DNA of 64,000 bases from Mycobacterium noviomagense. GTDB taxonomy: Bacteria; Actinomycetota; Actinomycetes; Mycobacteriales; Mycobacteriaceae. Where the stretch lies: positions 868,001-932,000 of the forward strand of contig NZ_AP022583.1 of the NCBI RefSeq assembly GCF_010731635.1. The letters are read 5' to 3'. The notes beneath the pieces were generated by a model. It had not been told where the DNA came from, ran no database searches, and saw only the letters and a list, made by a program, of their open reading frames with translations. Both the position numbers and the translations under genes were made by a program. Below are positions 1-9,263 of the stretch, one piece after another; within the stretch, counting starts at the first letter, position 1, and every line of letters begins with the position of its first letter.

Positions 1-22
1 TGTTCCAGACCAATAGCTCAAC

Positions 23-56
23 TGTGCGCGCTGATGGTCGCCTCATCGCGCGCACA
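23..56 (-). terminator. Hairpin downstream of the VWA gene
   Basis: The nine bases at 23-31 and 48-56 are exact reverse complements, and GATG/CATC at 33-36 and 44-47 extend the stem past a one-base bulge. The loop is about seven bases. It lies about 70 bases past the stop codon of the minus-strand VWA gene. There is no U-tract, which is usual for mycobacterial hairpin terminators. The rest of bases 1-126 shows no gene. Confidence 0.45.
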
Positions 57-126
57 TATGACATGAGAATTCTGCGGTCATCCCAGTAAGATATCCGAAT
101 TGGCAAGTGCTAGAAGCTAAGCCAGC

Positions 127-2112
127 CTACCGTCGCCGCCGCCGAGACCGCAGATAGTCGCCGACCACCGCAGCGCCCAGCCCGTCGAGATCCGGCACGA
201 CGACGCGCCCTTCCACCCGCCGCGCGACCTGGTCGATGAACCGCGCCAAACCGGGATCGCTGCCGAGCCTGAAAATCGTTACCTGCGCGCCGAGTCGCGC
301 CATGTCGTCGAATCCCCGCACGGTATGGGCAATGGTCCGCGGATGCGGTGGGTAGTCGAAAAATACGGCCGTGCCGTCGCCGTCGAAGTCTTCCAGGTGC
401 GCCGTTGGCTCACCGTCGGTAACCACCAATACAACCGGCTGCGCGTTAGGGTGTCGCCGCAGATGTCGGCCAGCCAGTGCCAGCGCGTGGTGCAGGTTGG
501 TGCCCTGCTCGTAGACACCCTCCAGACCCATCAACTCGGCGGCTGTCATGGTCCGTGCGTAGCGCCCGAAAGCGATAATCTGCAAGGCATCCGAACGAAA
601 TCGAGTACTCACCAGGTGGTTGAGCGCCAGGGCTGTCCGCTTCATCGGAATCCAGCGGTTTTCCATCACCATGGAGAACGAGGTATCCACCAACAACGCA
701 ACCGCAGCCTGCGTGCGGGTTTCGGTCTCGGAGACTTCGACGTCGTCAACGGTGATCCGGATGGGCCATTCAGCGGTCGCCGTCCCGGCCTGTCGCAGCA
801 CCGCGTTGGTCAGCGTGCGGGTGACGTTCCACGGCTCGGTGTCACCGAACTGCCATGGCCGCGTCGCGCCGGTCAGCTCACCGGCCGCGCCCGCACGCCG
901 ATGGTCGCGCTCGCCCCGTCGCCCCGAAAGCTGTTGGGCCACATCGCGCAGCGCCGTCTCACCGAGCCTGCGCATCGCCTTCGGCGAGAGCCGCCACTGC
1001 CCGTCGGAACCGCGATCGAGAAAGCCTTGGTGGAGCAGCGCACGCTCGAGCTCGGCGAGCGTCTGCGCGTCGATGGCGGCCTGGTCACCGAGCTGGCGGG
1101 CCAGGGCATCGAGATCGACGTCGTCCATGGTGGCGCCCGGATAGCTTTGCGACAGTTGCTCAGCCAGTTGTTCGAGCTCGGCGATGTCGGCCAACGCCTG
1201 GGCGCCCTCGCCCATGCCCAAGGGGTTGTCGCCGGAGAACTCCGAGCTTCCGTACCAGTCCTCCCCCGGACGCGCTGCCTGCAGGTGTGCATCCAACCGC
1301 TCCAACGCCTGCATCAGCGCCGGTGATCCAAAAGCCTGCTGCGCCAACGCGTCCAGCTCGGCGCGCTGCTCAGCGCTCAGGCTGTTGCGGAACCGCTGCG
1401 CGGCGGCGGCCCGCTTGGCCAGTGAATCCAGCAGTTCTTCGACATTGCGCGGGTTCTCCGGAAAGAACTCGCCATGCTTGTTCATGAAGTTGTCGAAATC
1501 TTGCTGCGTGTCCTGGCCGCGGGCATGCTTGTCCAGCAGCTCATTGAGGTCGTCGAGCATCTCGGTGACCCGCCGACGGTCCTCGTCGGTGGCGCCTTCC
1601 AGCGCCCGTTTCATCCCGGCGAAGCGTTGGTCGAGCATTTCGCGTCCGAGCAGATCCTTGATCTGCTCGTATTTTTCGCGGGCCTCGTTGCTGCGCCAGT
1701 TATAGTCCGACAGTTCTTGGATCGCCTTGGCCGGCGACGGCGACAACGACTCCAGTTGCAGCTCGCCGAACCGGGCGTCGTCGTCGATCGCACGGGCCAG
1801 TTCCTTGCGCTCGGCCAGCACTGCCTCGTCGAGCAGCTTTTTGATCTCCTGCAGTGTGCCGTCTAAGTTGTTGCGGCGCAGCAACTCCCGTCGGCGCCGG
1901 TTTGCCTCGGCCGCCAGCCGGTCGGCTCCGGGCAAGTTCTTGGTGCCGCGCCTAAGCAATTCGGACAGGGCCCGTCGCGGCGAGGTGCCGGCCATGACGT
2001 CTTGGCCGATCTGCTCGAGCGCCTCACGCAGGTCCACCGGCGGAGCCAGGGGGTCGGGCCCGCCGGTGTACGCCGAATACCGTAGTTGGTGCGCTCTAAA
2101 AGGTTCAGCCAT
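127..2112 (-). CDS. VWA-domain protein paired with a MoxR-like ATPase (Rv0959-like)
   Basis: A 661-residue cytoplasmic-type protein whose last ~190 residues form a von Willebrand factor A domain. The MIDAS metal site is visible as LVDTSFSM (Asp476), followed by GTNLHH and VTDGEPT. The first ~450 residues are charged, helical and coiled-coil-like. The family usually acts with a MoxR-type AAA+ ATPase as a metal-insertion or protein-remodelling pair, and such an ATPase is encoded directly upstream with an 8-nt overlap (ATGGCTGA), implying translational coupling. I chose the ATG giving MAEPFRAHQ because a longer frame would run through the ATPase gene in an unconvincing sequence. The C-terminus ends in five arginines. 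The substrate is unknown. Confidence 0.85.
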   Translation of the reverse strand: MAEPFRAHQLRYSAYTGGPDPLAPPVDLREALEQIGQDVMAGTSPRRALSELLRRGTKNLPGADRLAAEANRRRRELLRRNNLDGTLQEIKKLLDEAVLAERKELARAIDDDARFGELQLESLSPSPAKAIQELSDYNWRSNEAREKYEQIKDLLGREMLDQRFAGMKRALEGATDEDRRRVTEMLDDLNELLDKHARGQDTQQDFDNFMNKHGEFFPENPRNVEELLDSLAKRAAAAQRFRNSLSAEQRAELDALAQQAFGSPALMQALERLDAHLQAARPGEDWYGSSEFSGDNPLGMGEGAQALADIAELEQLAEQLSQSYPGATMDDVDLDALARQLGDQAAIDAQTLAELERALLHQGFLDRGSDGQWRLSPKAMRRLGETALRDVAQQLSGRRGERDHRRAGAAGELTGATRPWQFGDTEPWNVTRTLTNAVLRQAGTATAEWPIRITVDDVEVSETETRTQAAVALLVDTSFSMVMENRWIPMKRTALALNHLVSTRFRSDALQIIAFGRYARTMTAAELMGLEGVYEQGTNLHHALALAGRHLRRHPNAQPVVLVVTDGEPTAHLEDFDGDGTAVFFDYPPHPRTIAHTVRGFDDMARLGAQVTIFRLGSDPGLARFIDQVARRVEGRVVVPDLDGLGAAVVGDYLRSRRRRR

Positions 2113-3499
2113 AAATGGTTTCGCCTTCTGCGGACACCTTGTCGATACGCTTGGCCAGATACAGCGCCTCCAAAGCCAATTCCAGCGCCGCGGCGCGTTC
2201 GCCCTCGGATTCGGCGCCCAGCCGCTTGGCGATGCTGTCGATGACGGGCAGCTCGGGCAGCGCAGCCAGCACATTCTTGGCCGACACCCGTTCGCCCGTC
2301 GTCACCGCCGAACCTCCCTCCACCGCCGCGACCAGGGAGCCGACGTCGATGCCGCCCAGCACCCTGGACGCGGTGTCGGCGGTGGCCCGACGCAGCAGGT
2401 GTTCGAGCACAGCCTGCTCGCGGCCCTCTTCGCCGGATTCGAATTCCAGCTTGCCGCGCAGCACCTCGATGATCGTGCCGAGGTCGACCACCCGGGCCAC
2501 CGGATCGGTCTCGCCAAGCACCGCGCCGCGATGCCGCGCAGCCGCCGCAACTGTCTCGGCGGCAGCGATCGCGAACCGCGCCGACACCCCCGAGCGCTGG
2601 TCGACCGACTTCGACTCGCGCAGGTAACGCGCGAACCGCGCGAGGATCTGGATCAGATGGTCGGGTACCTGGGCGCTGAGGTGAGCTTCCTGGACGACGA
2701 CGCCCATCTCCGCCTCCAGCTCGAGCGGGTAGTGGGTACGGATCTCGGCGCCGAACCGGTCTTTGAGCGGGGTGATGATCCGTCCGCGGTTGGTGTAGTC
2801 CTCGGGGTTGGCGCTGGCGACCACCAGCACGTCCAGCGGCAGCCGCAACGTGTATCCGCGGACCTGGATGTCGCGTTCTTCCATGACGTTGAGCATCGAC
2901 ACCTGGATGCGTTCGGCCAGGTCGGGTAGCTCGTTGACCGCGACGATGCCGCGGTGTGCGCGCGGGATCAGTCCGTAGGCGATGGTTTCCGGGTCGCCCA
3001 GCGTGCGGCCCTCGGCGACCTTGATCGGGTCGATGTCGCCGACCAGGTCCGCGACGCTGGTATCGGGGGTGGCGAGCTTTTCGGTGTAGCGCTCGCTGCG
3101 GTGTTTCCAGGCGACCGGCAGGGCGTCCCCCAGTTCGGCCGCTCGCCGAATGGACTCAGGAGTGATGGGCGAATAGGGGTGTTCGCCCAGCTCCGCCCCG
3201 GCGATCACCGGCGTCCATTCGTCGAGCAAGCCCACCAGGGCCCGCAGCAGCCGGGTCTTGCCCTGACCGCGCTCGCCGAGCAGCACGATGTCGTGACCGG
3301 CGATCAACGCCCGTTCCAGCTGTGGTAACACCGTGTCGTCGAAGCCCAGAATCCCCGGCCAGATAGCTTCGCCATCTGCGCCTTCGGCGAGGCGTGCCAG
3401 CAAGTTCTCCCGGATCTCGGCTTTGACACCTCGTTCGCGATGCCCGGCGGCGCGCAATTCGCCGACGGTACGGGGCAGATGATTCGGTGCGGTCACCAC
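2105..3499 (-). CDS. MoxR-family AAA+ ATPase, magnesium chelatase-like (Rv0958-like)
   Basis: 464 residues. The Walker A motif GERGQGKT is at residues 75-82, and a Walker-B-like segment (GIVAVNELPDL) lies near residue 210, followed by a sensor region (VVASANPEDYTNRGR). These are hallmarks of the MoxR/ChlI branch of AAA+ proteins, which work with VWA-domain partners. The partner gene overlaps its 3' end by 8 nt. Two consecutive GTG codons begin the frame, and the first is used here. H37Rv annotates the homologue as a possible magnesium chelatase, but no bacteriochlorophyll pathway is visible, so that name is probably only structural. Confidence 0.85.
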   Translation of the reverse strand: MVTAPNHLPRTVGELRAAGHRERGVKAEIRENLLARLAEGADGEAIWPGILGFDDTVLPQLERALIAGHDIVLLGERGQGKTRLLRALVGLLDEWTPVIAGAELGEHPYSPITPESIRRAAELGDALPVAWKHRSERYTEKLATPDTSVADLVGDIDPIKVAEGRTLGDPETIAYGLIPRAHRGIVAVNELPDLAERIQVSMLNVMEERDIQVRGYTLRLPLDVLVVASANPEDYTNRGRIITPLKDRFGAEIRTHYPLELEAEMGVVVQEAHLSAQVPDHLIQILARFARYLRESKSVDQRSGVSARFAIAAAETVAAAARHRGAVLGETDPVARVVDLGTIIEVLRGKLEFESGEEGREQAVLEHLLRRATADTASRVLGGIDVGSLVAAVEGGSAVTTGERVSAKNVLAALPELPVIDSIAKRLGAESEGERAAALELALEALYLAKRIDKVSAEGETIYG

Positions 3500-3563
3500 A
3501 CCACGCTACGACGGCCTGCAACTGGCGTCATAGTGTCCTGGGTTACCGGCGACGTTCGGCGCC

Positions 3564-5147
3564 TTAGTGAGAGAAATGCCGAGCGCCGGTCAGGTACAAG
3601 GTCACACCGGCTTTGGCGGCAGCAGCGGTCACCTCGTCGTCGCGCACCGAGCCGCCCGGGTGCGCGATCGCGGTCACTCCCGCGGCTGCCAACGTCTCGA
3701 GTCCGTCCGGGAACGGGAAGAACGCGTCGGAAGCCGCGACCGCTCCGCGTACCCGGTCACCGCCACGTTCGACGGCCAGCCGCGCCGCGTCCACCCGATT
3801 GACTTGCCCCATGCCGACACCGACCGTGGCCCCGTCGACGGCGATCACGATCGCATTGGACTTGACCGCGCGGCAAGCGCGCCAGGCGAACACCAAATCG
3901 GCCAACCTCTGCGGGTCGGCCGCTGAGCCCGCCGCCAACCTCCAGTTGTCCGGGTTGTCGCCGGACGCGTCGAGGCGGTCGCGTTGCTGCATCAGCAGCC
4001 CACCGCTGACCTGGCGCAGCTCGGTGCCGCCGCGCGGCGGCTCAGAAGCGACCAGTATCCGGATGTTCTTCTTGCGCGCCAGCACATCGACCGCGCCGGG
4101 CGCGTAGGCGGGCGCCACGATCACCTCGGTGAAGATGGTGTTCACGTACTCGGCCATCTCGACGCTGACTTCGGTATTGGCGGCGATCACGCCACCGAAC
4201 GCGCTGAGCGGATCGCACTCGTGCGCCTTGCGGTGCGCATCGGCTACCGAGACCGACGAGACGGCGATGCCGCACGGGTTGGCATGCTTGATGATCGCCA
4301 CGCAGGTCTGCTCGTGGTCGAACGCTGCTCGCCAGGCGGCATCGGCGTCAGTGAAGTTGTTGTAGGACATCTCTTTTCCGTGCAGCTGCTCAGCCTGCGC
4401 GAGCCCCGGCCAGGCGCGGTCGTCGCGGTAGAGCGCCGCCTCTTGGTGCGGGTTTTCGCCGTAGCGCAGCAGCGCTGACCGTCGCCACGTCCCGGCGAAC
4501 CACTCCGGGAACGTGACACCCGACTGTTCGGGCGCAAGCACGGAGTCCATCCAGGTGGCGACGGCGACGTCGTATTCGGCAGTGTGCCGAAAGGCCAGGG
4601 CTGCCAGGCGCTTTCGCTCGGCCAGCGTGAATCCCCCATCGCGGACTGCGGCCAGCACACCCTCATACCCGGACGGGTCGACGACCACCGCCACGCTGGG
4701 ATGGTTCTTGGCAGCGGCACGCACCATCGACGGTCCGCCGATGTCAATCTGCTCGACGCACTCGTCGACTACCGCGCCGGAGTTGACGGTCTCGGTGAAC
4801 GGATACAGGTTGACCACGACGAGCTCGAATGCTGCGATGCCCAACTCATCAAGTGCCGCGGCATGCTCCGCTTTGCGCAGATCCGCCAACAGCCCGGCAT
4901 GCACCCGTGGGTGCAGCGTCTTGACTCGGCCGTCGAGCACCTCGGGAAAACCGGTCACCTCTTCCACAGGTGTGACCCGGACGCCTTGGTTTGCAATGGT
5001 TTTCGCAGTCGAGCCGGTGGACACGATATCGACGCCGGCGGCATGCAGGCCGCGGGCGAGCTCGACCAGCCCGGTCTTGTCGTAGACACTGATCAACGCG
5101 CGGCGGATCGGCCTTTTCTGCGAACCCTGCCCGTCGTCGATGCTCAT
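3564..5147 (-). CDS. purH: Bifunctional AICAR transformylase / IMP cyclohydrolase
   Basis: 527 residues, the usual PurH length. It carries out the last two steps of de novo purine synthesis: formylation of AICAR using 10-formyl-tetrahydrofolate, then ring closure to IMP. The N-terminal MGS-like cyclohydrolase domain begins [13 protein letters not shown]. The transformylase domain carries the Lys-His motif [11 protein letters not shown]. The ATG at 5147 overlaps the TGA of purN as ATGA, so translation is coupled to purN. An upstream in-frame start would overlap purN by 31 nt and is less likely. purN-purH is the conserved mycobacterial arrangement. Confidence 0.97.
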   Translation of the reverse strand: MSIDDGQGSQKRPIRRALISVYDKTGLVELARGLHAAGVDIVSTGSTAKTIANQGVRVTPVEEVTGFPEVLDGRVKTLHPRVHAGLLADLRKAEHAAALDELGIAAFELVVVNLYPFTETVNSGAVVDECVEQIDIGGPSMVRAAAKNHPSVAVVVDPSGYEGVLAAVRDGGFTLAERKRLAALAFRHTAEYDVAVATWMDSVLAPEQSGVTFPEWFAGTWRRSALLRYGENPHQEAALYRDDRAWPGLAQAEQLHGKEMSYNNFTDADAAWRAAFDHEQTCVAIIKHANPCGIAVSSVSVADAHRKAHECDPLSAFGGVIAANTEVSVEMAEYVNTIFTEVIVAPAYAPGAVDVLARKKNIRILVASEPPRGGTELRQVSGGLLMQQRDRLDASGDNPDNWRLAAGSAADPQRLADLVFAWRACRAVKSNAIVIAVDGATVGVGMGQVNRVDAARLAVERGGDRVRGAVAASDAFFPFPDGLETLAAAGVTAIAHPGGSVRDDEVTAAAAKAGVTLYLTGARHFSH

Positions 5148-5773
5148 CCTATGGTCGCCTTTCGTCCGCTCCACGTCACGCCGCCGGTGGCCACCGCAGC
5201 CACCACATCGGCCAACAGTCGTCGTTCCACCACCTTGATGCGTTCATGCAAGATCGCTTCGTCGTCACCTTCGAGCACCGGGACGGCTTGTTGGGCCAGG
5301 ATCGGTCCGGTATCGGTGCCGGCGTCGATCAGGTGGACCGTGCAGCCGGTGACTTTCACCCCGTGGGCCAGCGCGTCTGCCACCGCATGCGCACCCGGGA
5401 AAGCCGGCAGCAGCGCTGGATGGCTGTTGACGATACGCCCCGAGAAACGTGAGAGAAACTGCCGCCCAAGGATTCTCATGAAGCCGGCGGAGATGATCAG
5501 GTCCGGCGCGTGCGCTGTGGTGGCAGCAGTGATGGCGGCATCCCACGCCTCGCGGTCCGGGTGGTCGGCGGGCCTGACGATGAAGGTGGGCAGCGACGCA
5601 TCATTGGCAATTTCGAGGGCCCGGCAATCGCGGTCCGCGCCGACTGCGACCACCCGGCCGGGGTAGTCGCCGACGGCCGCTTCTAGCAGAGATGCGAGCA
5701 GCGTGCCGGTACCCGACGCCAACACCACCAGCCGTGCCGGTGCGCTCGGGGGCACGCGGAGGGGTTGCTGCAC
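5144..5773 (-). CDS. purN: Phosphoribosylglycinamide formyltransferase
   Basis: 209 residues. It transfers a formyl group from 10-formyl-tetrahydrofolate to GAR, the third step of purine synthesis. The N-terminal Rossmann motif is [12 protein letters not shown]. The catalytic Asn and His lie in [14 protein letters not shown], and the catalytic Asp in [13 protein letters not shown]. The stop overlaps the purH start by 4 nt. The start is the first ATG after the perM stop, which lies 9 nt upstream, so perM, purN and purH may share a transcript. Confidence 0.96.
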   Translation of the reverse strand: MQQPLRVPPSAPARLVVLASGTGTLLASLLEAAVGDYPGRVVAVGADRDCRALEIANDASLPTFIVRPADHPDREAWDAAITAATTAHAPDLIISAGFMRILGRQFLSRFSGRIVNSHPALLPAFPGAHAVADALAHGVKVTGCTVHLIDAGTDTGPILAQQAVPVLEGDDEAILHERIKVVERRLLADVVAAVATGGVTWSGRKATIG

Positions 5774-5782
5774 ACGGCGAGC

Positions 5783-7105
5783 CTAATCTGAATTCTTCGG
5801 CGGCTGGTCGGCGGTTGCGATGCCGATATCGTCGTCTGCGCCGTCGGCTGAAACCAGTCCGGCGTCGTCGGCAGTGTCGGGGACGTCTTCGAACTCCGGT
5901 TGCTCTGCTGCGGCTGGTTCGACGCCGACTTCCTCGGCCGGTTGCGGACTTGGCGCTGGCTTAGGCCTTTTGGGACCGCGCTTGACTCCGTTTGCCATCA
6001 CCGCGGTGATCGCGCCGACGACCGAGAACCACAGGAACGCCGCGATCCCGAACGTGCCTTGATCGACGCCGACGTCGCCGAAGTTACCCAGCCGTCCGCC
6101 GGCGGCGTACCCGAGCAGCGCCATCGTCAACGCCGCCAAAGCCGCGGCCACCAGCACCTTGGCTATCGCCGAAACGAGCGGCAGTGCCCGACGCGCGCAT
6201 TGCTGCCCGAGCGCCACACCCGACGACGCGCCGACGATCAGCAGCGCAACCCACACCGGGCTTAGCGGCGGCGACGGTGCCGCGGCCAGGACCGGCAAAG
6301 CGGGGATGTCGCCGCCGAAGACAGTGAACGAACTGAACGTCGCGAATCCCACGTGCGAACTGGACCCCACCGCGACCGCAGCCGTACCGACGATGACGTT
6401 CGGCGCATACAGCACGGACAGCACCGTCAGACTCAGCTGGCCGAACACCGAACCGGTGATCGCGTAGAGCTCATGCATCGTGGCCCAATGCACGACCAGT
6501 GATGCCGCAGTGACCAGCCCGGACAGCCCGAACAGCGCGAACACGCCCGCAGCTGCGGCGCGAAGTGACCCGCCCACCCAGTCCGGCAGTGGGGAGGCCG
6601 CGAGCGCCCGAGGCCCGACCCGTGATCCCACCCCGATCGCGGCGCCGACGGCATGCACCACAACCACACTGGCGAATGCGCGCAATGCGTTGGGCGTTTG
6701 CAGCTCGGTGAGCACCGACCCTGCATCGTGGATGACGGCCAAAGAAATGGCCGCAAAAAGCAACGGTCCTCCCAGCGCCGACGCCGCAATCCAGCGGATG
6801 ACGAACCACGACGCCGTCGCCGGGGTGGCCAGTGCGGTGGTCCGCGCGGTCCCCCACACCATCAGCAGCACCGGAAGTAGCGGCATGACGCCCAGCTGGC
6901 GACCACCGATCGAGATCGGCACATCATGCACGCCGAGCCACATGCTGGCGATGGCGCCCAGCGCGCCGGTCATGTCGCTGTTGGCGATCAGCAACTGCAG
7001 CAAGGTGACCGCGGCGATGACGACCAACGCCACCAGAGCCGGTCCGAACGCGACCCGTAAAAGGTCACGTGCCTGGTGTGCGCCCGCTGCTCGACTGTCT
7101 TGCAC
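5783..7105 (-). CDS. perM: Polytopic membrane protein PerM (DUF6350)
   Basis: 440 residues with roughly nine to ten hydrophobic segments over the first ~370 residues, then a charged Pro/Glu/Asp-rich cytoplasmic tail. The sequence matches the family of M. tuberculosis Rv0955 (PerM), which stabilises the divisome at low magnesium and is needed for persistence in mice. The N-terminal cytoplasmic stretch [17 protein letters not shown] precedes the first membrane segment. It sits 9 nt upstream of purN, as in M. tuberculosis. Assignment is by context and overall similarity remembered from H37Rv, and no catalytic motif is expected. Confidence 0.85.
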   Translation of the reverse strand: MQDSRAAGAHQARDLLRVAFGPALVALVVIAAVTLLQLLIANSDMTGALGAIASMWLGVHDVPISIGGRQLGVMPLLPVLLMVWGTARTTALATPATASWFVIRWIAASALGGPLLFAAISLAVIHDAGSVLTELQTPNALRAFASVVVVHAVGAAIGVGSRVGPRALAASPLPDWVGGSLRAAAAGVFALFGLSGLVTAASLVVHWATMHELYAITGSVFGQLSLTVLSVLYAPNVIVGTAAVAVGSSSHVGFATFSSFTVFGGDIPALPVLAAAPSPPLSPVWVALLIVGASSGVALGQQCARRALPLVSAIAKVLVAAALAALTMALLGYAAGGRLGNFGDVGVDQGTFGIAAFLWFSVVGAITAVMANGVKRGPKRPKPAPSPQPAEEVGVEPAAAEQPEFEDVPDTADDAGLVSADGADDDIGIATADQPPKNSD

Positions 7106-7153
7106 CTGCGTCAGTCTTTGCGCACGTGGCTGGCTAGGCGCGGAAGCGCCCGG

Positions 7154-8080
7154 TTAGGACGGTGGTGGGCCTGAGGGGGAGGACGGTGACTGCGGCTGCT
7201 GGCCCTGGCTGTGCTGCTGGCCCTGCCCGGAGGCCCCGTGATTTCCGGAGTTCCCCTGGCCGCTCCCTGAAGAGCCCTGACCCGACCCGGATGACGGCGG
7301 CGGGCCGTAGCTGGGGAAGCCGGTCGGCGGGGTTGGCGGACCCTGCTGCGACGACTGTTGTTGCGGGCCGGTCTGCGGGCCCGACTGCGAGCCTTGTTGC
7401 GAACCCTGCTGGTGACCGACAGCACCGAAGCCGCCGGTGGACGGGCCGGAATAACCGCCGAACTGCGACCCGTAGCCGGAAGGACCGTGTTGCTGGAAGG
7501 GGCTGTGCTGCTGACCCCCGGGCTGGCCGTAGTAACCGCCGGGCTGCCCGTACTGCCCGTACTGCGCGTACTGGTCGTATTTGGGGCGCGGCGCCGGCGG
7601 GGTGACGACACCGGCGTCCAACAAAAGCGCGGCGACGGCGGCAATGGCCTGCAACACAGCGAATGCCAACACAAGCCACAGGCCCCAGCGGATGGAGAAG
7701 CCGCTGGGCTTGCTGAGCGTCTCTTGTATCACCACCAACGCGGCTAACACCGCTATTGCCGCGACGATCGCGTGGTAGCTCTTGGCTTTCGGCAGCAAAC
7801 TCACCGCGGCCAGCAGCCCGGCCAGCAATGCCGCGGCGACGCCGACGCTTCCGCCGCCGCTTGAGATCTCGCCTCCGGCCGGGCCGACATCGGCGTTGAT
7901 GGTCAACATGGGACCGAAACTCGCCAGGTAGGCGGCCAGACCGAGAAACGCGACCGCGATGATCAAGTAGAACGGCAGCTTGCTGGCGGTGTCATCGGAT
8001 TTGGCGAACGACGGGCTAGAGCCTCCGTAGGAGCCGGGCGACTGCGCGGGCTGATATCCGGGACCGGGCGAGTAGGTCAT
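7154..8080 (-). CDS. 34-kDa antigen-like tetraspan membrane protein (DUF5336, Rv0954-like)
   Basis: 308 residues. After a short Gly/Ser/Pro-rich N-terminus there are four hydrophobic segments between about residues 35 and 155. A long low-complexity tail rich in Gln, Gly, Ser and Pro follows, with repeats such as [17 protein letters not shown]. This is the layout of the mycobacterial 34-kDa antigenic protein family. The M. tuberculosis homologue Rv0954 is reported as a divisome-associated phosphoprotein. The ATG is preceded by AGGAGA at a good spacing. Position next to perM, another division factor, supports a shared role at the septum. Confidence 0.85.
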   Translation of the reverse strand: MTYSPGPGYQPAQSPGSYGGSSPSFAKSDDTASKLPFYLIIAVAFLGLAAYLASFGPMLTINADVGPAGGEISSGGGSVGVAAALLAGLLAAVSLLPKAKSYHAIVAAIAVLAALVVIQETLSKPSGFSIRWGLWLVLAFAVLQAIAAVAALLLDAGVVTPPAPRPKYDQYAQYGQYGQPGGYYGQPGGQQHSPFQQHGPSGYGSQFGGYSGPSTGGFGAVGHQQGSQQGSQSGPQTGPQQQSSQQGPPTPPTGFPSYGPPPSSGSGQGSSGSGQGNSGNHGASGQGQQHSQGQQPQSPSSPSGPPPS

Positions 8081-8327
8081 TGCTTCTCCTGTGCTTCCAG
8101 TGCCGTTGGGGCGCCACGGTGTTGCGACGCTCTATTCGCCAGGCGCCGCTGGTGCGCGACGCTGCGTGGACCGCTCCATGAACGCCCTGACTTGCCAGCG
8201 CAGGCGTTGCGACGCGATTCGACCATCCACGCTAGCGCACGTTGCAGCGGGGGTGTCGGGGCGATCGGCGTGTCACCGTGGCGCGCGGCCCGCCCGGCGA
8301 ATCACGCCCCCGCTTGCCCACTGAAGG

Positions 8328-8341
8328 TGAAACACGTTCTA
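8328..8341 (+). promoter_or_regulatory. KstR operator
   Basis: TGAAACACGTTCTA fits the KstR consensus TnnAACnnGTTnnA at every fixed position and ends 9 nt before the ATG of the LLM oxidoreductase. KstR represses cholesterol-catabolism genes in mycobacteria. From memory, the H37Rv homologue of the downstream gene (Rv0953c) belongs to the KstR regulon. The remaining ~250 nt up to the divergent gene holds no other feature I can support. Confidence 0.8.
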
Positions 8342-8350
8342 ATTCTCGAC

Positions 8351-9199
8351 ATGGATTACGGGCTTGTGCTTTTCACCAGCGACCGTGGCATCACGCCGGC
8401 GGCAGCCGCTCGGCTCGCCGAGGACCACGGCTTTCGCACCTTCTACGTGCCCGAGCACACCCACATCCCGGTCAAGCGGCAGGCCGCACACCCGACGACC
8501 GGCGACGCGTCGCTTCCCGACGACCGCTACATGCGCACCCTCGACCCATGGGTGAGCCTTGGCACGGCGTGCGCGGTCACCTCACGGGTGCGCTTGTCCA
8601 CCGCGGTGGCCCTGCCTGTCGAGCACGACCCGATTACGCTCGCGAAGTCCATTGCCACACTCGACCACCTGTCGGGCGGCCGGGTGAGCCTTGGTATCGG
8701 GTTCGGCTGGAACACCGACGAACTCGCCGACCACGGAGTGCCATCAGGGCGGCGGCGCACGATGCTGCGCGAATACATCGAGGCGATGCGGGCGTTGTGG
8801 ACTGAAGAAGAAGCTGCCTACCAGGGCGAATTCGTCAACTTCGGGCCGAGCTGGGCTTGGCCGAAGCCTGCGCAAAAGCACATTCCGGTGTTGGTGGGGG
8901 CTGCCGGCACCGAGAAGAACTTCAAGTGGATTGCCCGCAGCGCCGACGGCTGGATCACCACTCCCCGCGATTTCGACATCGACGAACCGGTGAAGCTGCT
9001 GCTAGACGTCTGGGCGAGCGCGGGCCGCCAGGGTGCGCCGCAGATAGTCGCCCTGGATTTCAAACCGGTGCCGGAGAAGCTGGCGCACTGGGCCGAATTG
9101 GGCGTGACCGAGGTGCTTTTCGGGTTACCCGACCGCTCCGAGGAGGAGATCGCCGCCTACGTCGAGCGGCTAGCGGGCAAGCTCGCCGCGTGCGTTTGA
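8351..9199 (+). CDS. LLM-class (F420/flavin-dependent) oxidoreductase (Rv0953c-like)
   Basis: 282 residues with the luciferase-like TIM-barrel pattern: an N-terminal GLVLFTSDRGI strand, YVPEHTHIP, and the middle motif LDHLSGGRVSLGIGFGWN. Members use reduced F420 or FMN to reduce or oxidise organic substrates. A longer frame exists upstream, but the ATG at 8351 gives the family N-terminus and the same length as the H37Rv protein. A perfect KstR box lies just upstream, suggesting induction during sterol catabolism. The substrate is unknown. Confidence 0.88.
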   Translation: MDYGLVLFTSDRGITPAAAARLAEDHGFRTFYVPEHTHIPVKRQAAHPTTGDASLPDDRYMRTLDPWVSLGTACAVTSRVRLSTAVALPVEHDPITLAKSIATLDHLSGGRVSLGIGFGWNTDELADHGVPSGRRRTMLREYIEAMRALWTEEEAAYQGEFVNFGPSWAWPKPAQKHIPVLVGAAGTEKNFKWIARSADGWITTPRDFDIDEPVKLLLDVWASAGRQGAPQIVALDFKPVPEKLAHWAELGVTEVLFGLPDRSEEEIAAYVERLAGKLAACV

Positions 9200-9203
9200 T
9201 GCG

Positions 9204-9261
9204 CGAGCAGACGCAAAAGCCCCCATTTCGGCACGAAAAAGGGCGCTTTTGCGTCTGTTCG
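9204..9261. terminator. Long hairpin between convergent genes
   Basis: A perfect 13-bp inverted repeat (9208-9220 with 9245-9257, CAGACGCAAAAGC) extends outward by four more pairs with one mismatch, and inward through a partial TTTCG/CGAAA stem. It fills the gap between the convergent LLM oxidoreductase and thiolase-like genes, so it can terminate transcription from both sides. The left arm begins CGAGCAGACGCAAAA, a motif I recall as recurrent in mycobacterial intergenic regions. Confidence 0.65.
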
Positions 9262-9263
9262 GC